A DNA stretch of 7,118 bases from an uncultured Eubacteriales bacterium (GCA_900550615.1 URSX01000085.1:1-7118); one strand, 5' to 3'. Shown: positions 1 through 6,907, counted from the stretch's first letter. Notes: generated by a model not told the origin, from the sequence alone. Numbers and translations are program-made.

Positions 1-48
1 TAGCTCCGGCCGGTTCGTTTACTTTCCTATATCTGCTTCCGGGGTATT

Positions 49-60
49 TTTCCCGGGAAA
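49..60. repeat. 12-bp perfect palindrome upstream of the promoter
   Basis: The sequence TTTCCCGGGAAA is a perfect 12-bp palindrome ending three bases before the predicted -35 element of the yfmF promoter. Such a position would suit an operator or activator site, but a single short palindrome can arise by chance. No family of regulator is recognised from it. A short CCGGG/CCCGG inverted repeat (39-43 with 52-56) overlaps it and could alternatively fold weakly in RNA. Confidence 0.25.
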
Positions 61-63
61 GAA

Positions 64-92
64 TTGATTTTCCGCCGCCTGTGATTTATAAT
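64..92 (+). promoter_or_regulatory. Predicted sigma-A-type promoter for the yfmF-yfmH-lgt-folD-fhs operon
   Basis: TTGATT at 64-69 (four of six matches to TTGACA) and a perfect TATAAT at 87-92 are separated by exactly 17 bases, the optimal spacing for the housekeeping sigma factor. Transcription would begin near position 99, giving a leader of about 35 nt before the yfmF start. The leader is too short for a riboswitch. No comparably good promoter was noticed between the following five genes, so this probably drives the whole operon. Confidence 0.72.
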
Positions 93-118
93 AAGCTATG
101 TATACGCAATAGATTTGC

Positions 119-124
119 AGGAGG
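119..124 (+). promoter_or_regulatory. Ribosome binding site that fixes the yfmF start
   Basis: AGGAGG lies nine bases before the ATG at 134. It supports this start over the next in-frame ATG at 158, which is preceded only by a weaker AAGGAAATC. Confidence 0.8.
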
Positions 125-133
125 GATCCGATC

Positions 134-1402
134 ATGAATGAATATCGCAAGGAAATCATGCGTCAGGTCTACCTCACGATCCTGCCCGCCCGGAAATTCA
201 AGACCAATTGTTTTTCCGCGCAGTTTGTCACAGCATTGGATCGGAGCACGGCCTCTTATAATGCACTGCTTCCCTCGGTTTTGAACCGGGGCACCATGCG
301 CTGCCCGGACATGGAGTCGCTGTCCGCCGCCATGGATACGCTCTACGGCACCACCGTCAGCGCTACCGTCCGCAAAAACGGTGAGCGCCAGTGCGTGGGC
401 TTTGTGGCCAGCTGCATCGACGACCGCTTTGCCCTGGGCGGAGAGAAGCTTCTTGAGCCCATGGCCCAGCTGGTGGGGGAGCTGTTTTTGGACCCCGTGA
501 CCCACGGCGGGCGCTATCTGAAGGAGTATGTGGACAGCGAAAAGGTGAACCTCATCGACAGCATCCGTGCCATCCGCAACGACAAGCGCGACTGGGCCAA
601 TCTCCGGCTGCTGCAGGAGATGTGCGCCGATGAGCCTTACGGCATCAGCCGCCTGGGGGATGAGGAGTCGGTGCAGAAGATTACCACCCACACCCTCTAC
701 CGCCACAGCCAGCAGCTGATGTCCTCCGCCCGGCTGGAGCTGCTATACTGCGGCAGCGCCGAGATCCCCCGGGTGGAGGAAGCGGTGCTGCAGGCATTTG
801 CGGCCCTGCCCCGGGGGCAGATGGAGGAGCTGCCGCCCATGCGGACCTTTCCCGCCCCCGAAACGCCCCGCTATGTCACCGAGGAGATGGACGTCACCCA
901 GGGTAAGCTCTCCATGGGCTTCCGCTGCGGCAGCGACGATGTACCCGCCATGATCCTGGCCAACCTGATCTTCGGCGGCTCCAGTAATTCCAAGCTATTC
1001 CTCAACGTCCGGGAGAAGCTGTCCCTGTGCTACTATGCCTCCAGCTCCTATGCCCGGTCGAAGAAAATCCTCACCGTGTCCTCCGGTATCGAGACCAAGG
1101 ACTATGACCGCACTTTGGAGGAGATTTTGCACCAGCTCCGCCAGGTGCAGCAGGGCCAGTGGGAGCCCTGGGAGCTGGAGGGTGCCAGGAGCACCGCCCT
1201 GAACTCTCTGCGCTCCGTGGGGGACTCCCAGAGCGCCCTGGAGAATTTTTATATGAGCCGCGCCGCGGTGGACCAGCAGGAAACGCCGGAGGAGCTGATG
1301 CAGAGTCTTTCCGCCGTCACGCCGGAGCGCATCTGCCAGGCCGCCCGGAGCATCGGGCTTGACACCGTGTATTTCCTGCGTGGGAAGGAGGCAGTACAAT
1401 GA
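134..1402 (+). CDS. yfmF: YfmF-type M16 peptidase-like protein (non-catalytic partner; EF-P modification-associated)
   Basis: A 422-residue M16 (pitrilysin/insulinase) family protein, a typical length for the short two-domain members. The HxxEH zinc motif is missing: the corresponding stretch reads LLPSVLNRGTMRCPD (residues 45-59), the usual inactive form in this subfamily. The C-terminal domain keeps the substrate-side Arg/Tyr signature LFLNVREKLSLCY (about 288-300; R293, Y300). No signal peptide or membrane segment is seen, so it is probably cytoplasmic. It overlaps yfmH by 4 nt (ATGA), suggesting translational coupling and a heterodimer like other paired M16 proteins. RefSeq names this family as associated with 5-aminopentanol modification of elongation factor P; the Bacillus homologue is also written YmfF. 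The M16 assignment is firm, the partner role is inferred, and the EF-P link is by family name only. Confidence 0.87.
   Translation: MNEYRKEIMRQVYLTILPARKFKTNCFSAQFVTALDRSTASYNALLPSVLNRGTMRCPDMESLSAAMDTLYGTTVSATVRKNGERQCVGFVASCIDDRFALGGEKLLEPMAQLVGELFLDPVTHGGRYLKEYVDSEKVNLIDSIRAIRNDKRDWANLRLLQEMCADEPYGISRLGDEESVQKITTHTLYRHSQQLMSSARLELLYCGSAEIPRVEEAVLQAFAALPRGQMEELPPMRTFPAPETPRYVTEEMDVTQGKLSMGFRCGSDDVPAMILANLIFGGSSNSKLFLNVREKLSLCYYASSSYARSKKILTVSSGIETKDYDRTLEEILHQLRQVQQGQWEPWELEGARSTALNSLRSVGDSQSALENFYMSRAAVDQQETPEELMQSLSAVTPERICQAARSIGLDTVYFLRGKEAVQ
1385..1391 (+). promoter_or_regulatory. Ribosome binding site of yfmH inside the end of yfmF
   Basis: AAGGAGG lies inside the last codons of yfmF, seven bases before the ATG at 1399. 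It supports the start that overlaps the yfmF stop codon in an ATGA arrangement. Confidence 0.8.
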
Positions 1403-2670
1403 AGGAAATGACCTACCACCGCATCGGGGAGACCGCCGTTTGGAAGACCCTGCCCAACGGCCTGCCGGTCTGCGTCATCCGCAAGCCGGGCTATACCCGC
1501 AAATACGCCTTTTTTGCCACCCGTTACGGCGGCATGGACCTGCGCTTTCAGTTAAATGGTCAGTGGCTGGATACTCCCGCCGGCATCGCCCACTATCTGG
1601 AGCATAAGATGTTTGATACCGAGGACGGCAACGCCCTGCAGGAGCTGGCGAAAAACGGCGCCGAGCCCAACGCCTTCACCTCCAACGCCATGACCGGCTA
1701 TTATTTCGACTCCACCGAGCATTTTGAGGAGAATCTGCGCATCCTCCTGTCTTTCGTGTCCATTCCCTATTTCACCGACGAGAGCGTGGAGAAGGAGCAG
1801 GGCATCATCGGCCAGGAGATCGGCATGATCGAGGATAATCCCGAGTGGCAGGTGTATAAGCGCCTTATGCAGGCCCTTTACCATACCAGCCCCGCCCGTG
1901 TCAGCGTGGCCGGCTCCGTAGAGAGCATCAGCCACATCACCGCCCGGACGCTCTATGACTGCCACAAGGCCTTCTATACCCCCGCCAATATGTGCCTGGT
2001 GGCCGTGGGCGATCTGGATCCGGCGTCCGTGTTCGCCCTGGCGGAGGAGGTGCTGCCCCGTGAGAGCGGCCCCGCCATCCCCCGGGACTATGGAACGGAG
2101 ACGGATCTCACCCCCTTGGAGGCAGAGACCTCCTGCCAGATGGAGATCGCCATGCCCACCTTCCTTCTGGGCTTCAAGTGCCCGCCCATGAGCGGCGGCC
2201 AGGAGCAGATGCGCCGTACCCTCATCGGGGAGCTGGCCTGCGATGTGCTCCTGGGTGATTCCAGCCCCCTGTATGCCAAGCTTTACAGCCAGGGCCTGAT
2301 CAACGGCACCTTCGGCTATAGCTTTGACACCCTTCCCGGCGTGGCCTACGCCTACATCGGCGGGGACAGCAACGATCCCCACGCCGTGGCGGAGGAGGTG
2401 CTGCAGGAGGCCCGGCGTCTTCTGCGGGACGGCATCGACCCGGACTACTTTGCCCGCATTCTTCGGGCCAACTACGGCTCCACCCTCAAGAGCCTCAATT
2501 CCTTTGAGTCCGTAGCCGTCTCCCTGGTGGAGGGCTGCTTTGAGGGGTATGACCCCATGCTTTTCCCGGAGATGTTTGACTCTATCACCCGGGAGGATCT
2601 TCTGGCCTTCATCCGGGAGAACCTGTGCCGGGAGCATATGGCCCTGTCTATCGTCTATCCGAAGGAGTGA
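1399..2670 (+). CDS. yfmH: YfmH-type M16 zinc metallopeptidase (EF-P modification-associated)
   Basis: A 423-residue M16 peptidase carrying the inverted zinc motif HYLEH at residues 65-69 (H65 and H69 as zinc ligands, E68 as catalytic base). About 71 residues later comes the E-x6-E element (E133 and E140), with E140 the likely third ligand. The surrounding sequence GIAHYLEHKMF and NAFTSNAMTGYYF (91-103) is typical of the N-terminal catalytic domain. The C-terminal half (SSPLYAKLYSQGLINGTFGYSF, about 288-309) lacks the R-x6-Y pair that YfmF retains, so the two proteins complement each other. No secretion signal is visible. The natural substrate is unknown; RefSeq links the family to elongation factor P 5-aminopentanol modification, and Bacillus literature also uses YmfH. 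An active cytoplasmic zinc protease working with YfmF is the best reading. Confidence 0.92.
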   Translation: MKEMTYHRIGETAVWKTLPNGLPVCVIRKPGYTRKYAFFATRYGGMDLRFQLNGQWLDTPAGIAHYLEHKMFDTEDGNALQELAKNGAEPNAFTSNAMTGYYFDSTEHFEENLRILLSFVSIPYFTDESVEKEQGIIGQEIGMIEDNPEWQVYKRLMQALYHTSPARVSVAGSVESISHITARTLYDCHKAFYTPANMCLVAVGDLDPASVFALAEEVLPRESGPAIPRDYGTETDLTPLEAETSCQMEIAMPTFLLGFKCPPMSGGQEQMRRTLIGELACDVLLGDSSPLYAKLYSQGLINGTFGYSFDTLPGVAYAYIGGDSNDPHAVAEEVLQEARRLLRDGIDPDYFARILRANYGSTLKSLNSFESVAVSLVEGCFEGYDPMLFPEMFDSITREDLLAFIRENLCREHMALSIVYPKE

Positions 2671-2674
2671 AATC

Positions 2675-3622
2675 ATGACCACTGATATGAATGATATGAT
2701 CCTGGCCGACAGCCCCATCCGTTTTCCGGGGCTTTTCGGCGACTGGACCTTTACCGCCAGCTCTAAGGCCATCAATGTGGGCCACGGGGTCTATTGGTAC
2801 GGCATCCTCATTGCTCTGGGCCTGCTGCTGGCGGTGCTGCTGTGCATGAAGGAGCGCAAAAAGTACGGCATCAGCGAGGATAATCTCTATGACGGCGTGC
2901 TCTGGGGCATTCCTGTGGGCATCGTGGGTGCCCGGGTGTACTATGTCCTGTTCTATCTGGACCGCTTTCGGGATGCCTCCGGCCAATTTGACTGGGGCAG
3001 CGCCGTGGCCTTCTGGGATGGCGGCCTGGCCATTTACGGAACGGTCATCGCCGTGATCGTTCTGGCCGTCTGCCTTTCCCGGCGCAGTGGAAAGCGGGGC
3101 TTTAAATTCTTTGCCATGACGGATCTGGTGGTCATGGGCCTGCTGGTGGGGCAGATTGTGGGCCGCTGGGGCAACTTTATGAACCGGGAGGCCTTCGGAG
3201 CCGAGACCACCTGCCTTTTCCGTATGCAGCTCACCACCAAGGCGGGCCAGCTCATTGAGGTGCACCCCACCTTCCTGTATGAGAGTGTGTGGAATCTGGT
3301 GGGGCTGCTCCTGCTGCTGTTCGTGGTGTCAAAGCACCGCAAGTTCGACGGGGAGAACACCTGGTTTTACTTCCTCTGGTACGGCATCGGACGCTTCTGG
3401 GTGGAGGGTCTGCGCACGGACAGTCTGTATCTGTTTGACTGGCAGCTTTTCGGCCAGCCCATCCGGGTCTCTCAGGCCCTCAGCGTCGTCATGGTGCTGG
3501 TGAGCATTTTCATGCTGATCTGGAATCTCAAGGTGCATCCCCACAAGCCTGAAGAGCTGTATGTGAATCAGGTAGCCGCCCGGGACCGGGCGGAGCAGAA
3601 CGAAAAAGTACAGGAGGAATAA
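2675..3622 (+). CDS. lgt: Prolipoprotein diacylglyceryl transferase
   Basis: A 315-residue polytopic membrane enzyme that transfers diacylglycerol from phosphatidylglycerol to the lipobox cysteine of prolipoproteins, the first step of lipoprotein maturation. The Lgt signature is complete at residues 163-175 (GRWGNFMNREAFG), giving R164, N167, N170, E172 and G175. Other landmarks are HGVYWYG (37-43), WDGGLAIYG (114-122), VHPTFLYES (196-204) and GRFWVEGLRTDS (239-250), where R240 and E244 match the essential C-terminal Arg and Glu. About seven hydrophobic segments are seen, with a charged tail from residue 287. Where E. coli has the essential His103, this protein has Y121. The start at 2675 follows GAAGGAG (2661-2667), which runs into the yfmH stop. 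An open frame extends upstream to 2540, but that part is yfmH read in another frame. Four bases separate it from yfmH and one from folD. Confidence 0.97.
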   Translation: MTTDMNDMILADSPIRFPGLFGDWTFTASSKAINVGHGVYWYGILIALGLLLAVLLCMKERKKYGISEDNLYDGVLWGIPVGIVGARVYYVLFYLDRFRDASGQFDWGSAVAFWDGGLAIYGTVIAVIVLAVCLSRRSGKRGFKFFAMTDLVVMGLLVGQIVGRWGNFMNREAFGAETTCLFRMQLTTKAGQLIEVHPTFLYESVWNLVGLLLLLFVVSKHRKFDGENTWFYFLWYGIGRFWVEGLRTDSLYLFDWQLFGQPIRVSQALSVVMVLVSIFMLIWNLKVHPHKPEELYVNQVAARDRAEQNEKVQEE

Positions 3623-3623
3623 T

Positions 3624-4469
3624 ATGAGTGCTGTGGTCATGGACGGTAAGGCCCTTGCCGCAGAGATAAAGCAGGCTCTCCGGAAACGATGCGCCGCCCT
3701 GTCCCGGCCGCCCCGGCTGGCGGTGGTGCTGGTGGGGGACGATCCCGCCTCGGCGGTATATGTGCGCAATAAGGAGCAGGATTGCGACCAGTGCGGTATC
3801 TCCTGCGCCGATCACCGTCTCCCGGCGGATACCTCCCAGCAGGAGCTTTTGGCCCTGGTGGCAGAGCTCAACCGGGATAAGACCGTCGACGGCATCCTGG
3901 TGCAGCTGCCCCTGCCCGCCCATCTGGACGCGGGACAGGTGCTCCGGGCTATCGACCCGGAGAAGGATGTGGATGCCTTCCATCCGGAGAATGTGGGCCT
4001 CCTGCATTTGGGGCAGCCCCGATATCTCCCCTGCACCCCGGCGGGGATCATGGCCCTTCTGAAAAAGTACGGCATTGACCCGGCGGGCAAGCACTGCGTG
4101 GTGGTGGGCCGCAGCAATATCGTAGGCAAGCCCATGGCGGCCCTGCTTCTGCAGGCGGATGCCACCGTCACCGTCTGCCACAGCAGGACTCCGGATCTGC
4201 ATGAGCAGTGCCTGCGTGCGGATATTCTGGTCAGTGCCGCAGGCCGCCGGGGCCTGATCACGGCGGACATGGTGAAAGAGGGAGCCGTGGTGGTGGATGT
4301 CGCCATGAACCGGGCCCTGGACGGCAAGCTCTGCGGGGATGTGGACTATGCCGCCGTGGCGGAGAAAGCGGGCTATATCACCCCGGTTCCCGGTGGCGTG
4401 GGCCCCATGACCCGGGCTATGCTCATGGAGAACACCTATCGGGCGGCCCTGGGCCGTCAGGACGGATGA
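3624..4469 (+). CDS. folD: Bifunctional methylene-THF dehydrogenase (NADP+) / methenyl-THF cyclohydrolase
   Basis: A 281-residue cytoplasmic enzyme interconverting 5,10-methylene-THF, 5,10-methenyl-THF and 10-formyl-THF. The catalytic set is present: Y46 and K50 in SAVYVRNKEQDCDQCGI, Q94 in DGILVQLPLP, and D117 in EKDVDAFHP. The cofactor domain has GRSNIVGKP (162-170) and CHSRT (185-189), and the C-terminal signature PVPGGVGPMTRAML (254-267) is intact. The length is normal. The usual Gly after the catalytic Asp (DVDGF) is Ala118 here, a mild variant also expected among Clostridia. AGGAGG at 3612-3617 sits six bases before the ATG and overlaps the end of lgt. Placed directly before fhs, it supplies the next step for 10-formyl-THF made from formate, so a separate cyclohydrolase is not needed. 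Confidence 0.97.
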   Translation: MSAVVMDGKALAAEIKQALRKRCAALSRPPRLAVVLVGDDPASAVYVRNKEQDCDQCGISCADHRLPADTSQQELLALVAELNRDKTVDGILVQLPLPAHLDAGQVLRAIDPEKDVDAFHPENVGLLHLGQPRYLPCTPAGIMALLKKYGIDPAGKHCVVVGRSNIVGKPMAALLLQADATVTVCHSRTPDLHEQCLRADILVSAAGRRGLITADMVKEGAVVVDVAMNRALDGKLCGDVDYAAVAEKAGYITPVPGGVGPMTRAMLMENTYRAALGRQDG

Positions 4470-4483
4470 GAGGAGGGCGTTCT

Positions 4484-6151
4484 ATGCGTTCCGATATTGA
4501 GATTGCCCAGAGCTGCACCCTGCAGCCCATTTCCCGCGTGGCGGAGAAGCTGGGGCTGATGGAGGAGCATTTGGAGCATTACGGCAGATATATAGCCAAG
4601 CTGCGCCTGCCTCCGGACCTGATGGGCCGGAAGCGGGGCAAGCTGATTTTAGTCACCGCCATCAACCCCACCAAGGCCGGGGAGGGCAAGACCACCACCA
4701 GCATCGGCCTGGCGGATGCCCTGAACCGGATGGGGAAGAAGGCGGTGCTGGCCCTGCGGGAGCCGTCCCTCGGGCCGGTGTTCGGCCTGAAGGGGGGCGC
4801 CGCCGGGGGCGGATATTCCCAGATCGTCCCCATGGAGGACATCAACCTTCATTTCACCGGGGATTTCCACGCCATCGGCGCGGCCAATAATCTCCTGGCT
4901 GCCATGGTGGATAACCATATTTATCAGGGCAATGAGCTGAGGATAGACCGGGTGGTCTGGCGGCGCTGCGTGGATATGAATGACCGGCAGCTCCGGGCTT
5001 TGCTGACTGGTGTAGGGGGCGGCATCAACGGCGTTCCCCGCTCCGAGCATTTTGACATCACTGTGGCCACGGAGACCATGGCCGTTTTCTGCATGGCGGA
5101 GGATCTGGCGGATCTGAAGGAGCGACTGGGCCGCATGATCGTGGGTTACACCCGATCCGGAGAGCCCGTCACCGCCCATGACCTGAAAGCCGAGGGTGCC
5201 ATGACGGCACTTTTGAAGCAGGCCATGCTGCCCAATCTGGTGCAGACGCTGGAGGGCACGCCCGCCATCGTCCACGGCGGCCCCTTTGCCAACATCGCCC
5301 ACGGCTGCAACAGCGTGGCTGCCACCCGGGCGGCCCTGCACCTGGGGGAGTACTGCATCACCGAGGCCGGCTTCGGCGCGGATCTGGGTGCGGAAAAATT
5401 TTTGGATATCAAGTGTCGGGCGGCGGGCCTTGTGCCCGACGCGGCGGTGTTGGTGGCCACCGTCCGGGCGTTGAAGCTCCACGGCGGTGCATCGGGCGAT
5501 TTAAGTCGGGAGGATATGGACGCCCTCAAAAAAGGACTGCCCAACCTGCTGCACCATATTCGGACACTGCGGACGGTCTATGGTCTGCCGGTGGTGGTGG
5601 CGCTGAATCAGTTTGCCGGAGACACAGAGGCGGAGATCGAATTGGTGGAAAATGCCTGCCGGGAGTACGGCACGCCGGTGGCCCTGTCCCAGGTGTGGGA
5701 AAAAGGTGGGGCCGGCGGCCTTGCTGTAGCCGAAAAAGTAGTCCAATTGGTAGGGGAAAATGTAGCCAAAACGGATGGGTTCCGCTTCGCCTATGCTCTG
5801 GAGCTGCCCCTGACGGAGAAGCTCCGGGCCGTGACAAAACAGGTCTATGGCGGCGCGGATGTGGCCCTGACCCGCCAGGCGGAGGAGGAGCTGCAGGAGC
5901 TGGAGCGCCTTGGCTTCGGCGGTCTTCCGGTGTGCATAGCCAAGACCCAGTACAGCCTCTCGGATGACCCGGAAAAGCTGGGCGCACCGCAGAATTTTAC
6001 CATTACGATCCGCTCGCTCCGGGTCTGTGCCGGCGCCGGATTCGTGGTGGCCATGGCCGGAGATATCCTGACCATGCCGGGCCTGCCCAAGCATCCGGCG
6101 GCGGAAAAAATCGATGTCACCCAGCAGGGGGACATCGTAGGATTGTTTTAA
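4484..6151 (+). CDS. fhs: Formate-tetrahydrofolate ligase (10-formyl-THF synthetase)
   Basis: A 555-residue enzyme, the usual bacterial length, joining formate and THF with ATP hydrolysis to give 10-formyl-THF. The ATP-binding loop is PTKAGEGKTTT (62-72) with K69. The first family signature, GLKGGAAGGGYSQIVPMED, spans residues 101-119 and the second, VATVRALKLHGG, spans 324-335. CIAKTQYSLSDDP (484-496) and MPGLPKHPAA (531-540) are also classic. The loop has Lys64 where many homologues have Pro (TPAGEGKT); this is probably a lineage variant because all essential residues remain. The ATG at 4484 follows AGGAGGG (4471-4477), 14 nt after the folD stop. The same frame stays open back to 4208, but that is folD in another frame. 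A stretch at 5720-5779 has unusual codon choice for this gene. It supplies one-carbon units with FolD; whether it serves acetogenesis cannot be told here. Confidence 0.98.
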   Translation: MRSDIEIAQSCTLQPISRVAEKLGLMEEHLEHYGRYIAKLRLPPDLMGRKRGKLILVTAINPTKAGEGKTTTSIGLADALNRMGKKAVLALREPSLGPVFGLKGGAAGGGYSQIVPMEDINLHFTGDFHAIGAANNLLAAMVDNHIYQGNELRIDRVVWRRCVDMNDRQLRALLTGVGGGINGVPRSEHFDITVATETMAVFCMAEDLADLKERLGRMIVGYTRSGEPVTAHDLKAEGAMTALLKQAMLPNLVQTLEGTPAIVHGGPFANIAHGCNSVAATRAALHLGEYCITEAGFGADLGAEKFLDIKCRAAGLVPDAAVLVATVRALKLHGGASGDLSREDMDALKKGLPNLLHHIRTLRTVYGLPVVVALNQFAGDTEAEIELVENACREYGTPVALSQVWEKGGAGGLAVAEKVVQLVGENVAKTDGFRFAYALELPLTEKLRAVTKQVYGGADVALTRQAEEELQELERLGFGGLPVCIAKTQYSLSDDPEKLGAPQNFTITIRSLRVCAGAGFVVAMAGDILTMPGLPKHPAAEKIDVTQQGDIVGLF

Positions 6152-6165
6152 AAAAAGTTCTATAA

Positions 6166-6213
6166 AAAACATATATCTCCGAAAAACACGCATTTTTCGG
6201 AGATATATGTTTT
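6166..6213. terminator. Bidirectional intrinsic terminator between fhs and the Pr6Pr gene
   Basis: Two 21-nt arms, 6166-6186 and 6193-6213, are perfectly complementary around a 6-nt loop (CACGCA). On the plus strand the stem ends in a run of four T just after the fhs stop. On the minus strand the stem is followed by TTTTTTATAG and then a run of seven T, a better tract. It lies between two convergent genes (fhs ending at 6151, the membrane protein ending at 6242) and most likely ends both transcripts. The stem is strikingly AT-rich with only five G-C pairs, in contrast to the GC-rich surroundings. Confidence 0.85.
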
Positions 6214-6241
6214 CATATCAAAATTGTTTCCTGGCAGGTGC

Positions 6242-6886
6242 TCAGCGCAGAAGCGTGCCGATGCCCACCAGTATGCAGCCCAGCAGGAAGAACAGAAGCA
6301 GCAGGGCGGCGGCATTCTGCAGGAATTTTTTCCACCCCAGGGATGCCAGATCCATAAACGGATAGGGGTACAGAAGCCCCGTGTGGCCGATGGGCTTGCC
6401 GCTCCTGGCCCGCAGCAGGGCAAAGGCGGTGTAGGCCAGCGGCAGCAGCAGCCACCACACGGCGCACATAAGGGACAGACCCGTCTTATCGGCCAGCAGC
6501 AGCCACTGGAGCACCACCAGCAGCGGCGTCAGATAATGCACGCAGATGTTGCCGAAATTGCCGCCGAAGTCCGCGAACCGCAAGCCTTTTCGCTTTTCAT
6601 ATGGCACCAGCACGAACTGGTAGATCAGGTGCGTGACCCAGATATACAGCGCCATGGCGCAGGACAGGCGCACATCGGTCAATACCGCCCACAAATGCCC
6701 ACGGGGGGCGAAGCCGGTGCAAAAAAGCAGCAGCTCATATATCGTAATGACCAGATTGCTCTGGTTTGTGTAAAAGCAGAACATACCTGCCCGGATACGC
6801 CCTCGGGGAATCAGCTGCGAATGCAGCAGCAGCCCGGCGGTATTGAGAAGAAAGAGAAAAAGTGCTGAGATCTGTAAACCGGACAC
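6242..6886 (-). CDS. Pr6Pr family (FAR-17a/AIG1-like) six-helix membrane protein
   Basis: A 214-residue very hydrophobic protein with about six membrane segments (residues 5-24, 40-60, 72-93, 117-132, 137-157, 190-212). Recognisable family features are FCFYTNQSNL (37-45), VHYLTPLLVVLQW (116-128) and YPYPFMDLASLGW (173-185). It resembles the bacterial Pr6Pr proteins, distant relatives of animal AIG1/ADTRP, which are membrane hydrolases of fatty acid esters of hydroxy fatty acids using a conserved Thr and His. T40 and H117 are in suitable places for those residues, but activity in bacteria is unproven. The start is GTG at 6886, supported by AAGGAGG (6894-6900 on the minus strand) seven bases before it. 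It lies 21 nt downstream of the phosphoesterase and is probably cotranscribed with it from a promoter outside the window. The family call is fairly good; the function is not known. Confidence 0.78.
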   Translation of the reverse strand: MSGLQISALFLFLLNTAGLLLHSQLIPRGRIRAGMFCFYTNQSNLVITIYELLLFCTGFAPRGHLWAVLTDVRLSCAMALYIWVTHLIYQFVLVPYEKRKGLRFADFGGNFGNICVHYLTPLLVVLQWLLLADKTGLSLMCAVWWLLLPLAYTAFALLRARSGKPIGHTGLLYPYPFMDLASLGWKKFLQNAAALLLLFFLLGCILVGIGTLLR

Positions 6887-6893
6887 GCCGTTT

Positions 6894-6900
6894 CCTCCTT
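6894..6900 (-). promoter_or_regulatory. Ribosome binding site deciding a GTG start
   Basis: Read on the minus strand this is AAGGAGG, seven bases before the GTG at 6886. No ATG lies at a better distance, so it supports the GTG as the true start of the Pr6Pr-family protein. Confidence 0.8.
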
Positions 6901-6907
6901 GCGAATC

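Noticed and set aside
1..133. A possible riboswitch or small RNA upstream of yfmF
   Set aside because: The predicted leader after the promoter is only about 35 nt and no conserved aptamer pattern, such as a THF riboswitch, was seen.
2540..2674. N-terminal extension of lgt within yfmH
   Set aside because: The extension is yfmH read in another frame, contains no Lgt-like sequence, and the ATG at 2675 has a good ribosome binding site.
1552..2775. A 407-codon open frame on the minus strand, antisense to yfmH
   Set aside because: It mirrors the GC-rich third positions of yfmH, resembles no known family and is low in complexity (rich in Gly, His, Leu, Ala). The plus-strand gene is clearly a conserved M16 peptidase.
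4208..4483. N-terminal extension of fhs within folD
   Set aside because: The translated extension is Gly/Arg-rich out-of-frame folD; the ATG at 4484 has AGGAGGG upstream and gives the normal FTHFS N-terminus.
4649..5482. A 277-codon minus-strand open frame antisense to fhs, with similar frames at 3528-4202 and 5501-6193
   Set aside because: These are shadows of folD and fhs caused by codon bias; none shows a recognisable domain.
6224..6868. A 214-codon plus-strand open frame opposite the Pr6Pr gene
   Set aside because: Its product is Gln/His-rich low-complexity sequence with no family resemblance, whereas the minus-strand frame gives a coherent six-helix membrane protein with a strong ribosome binding site.
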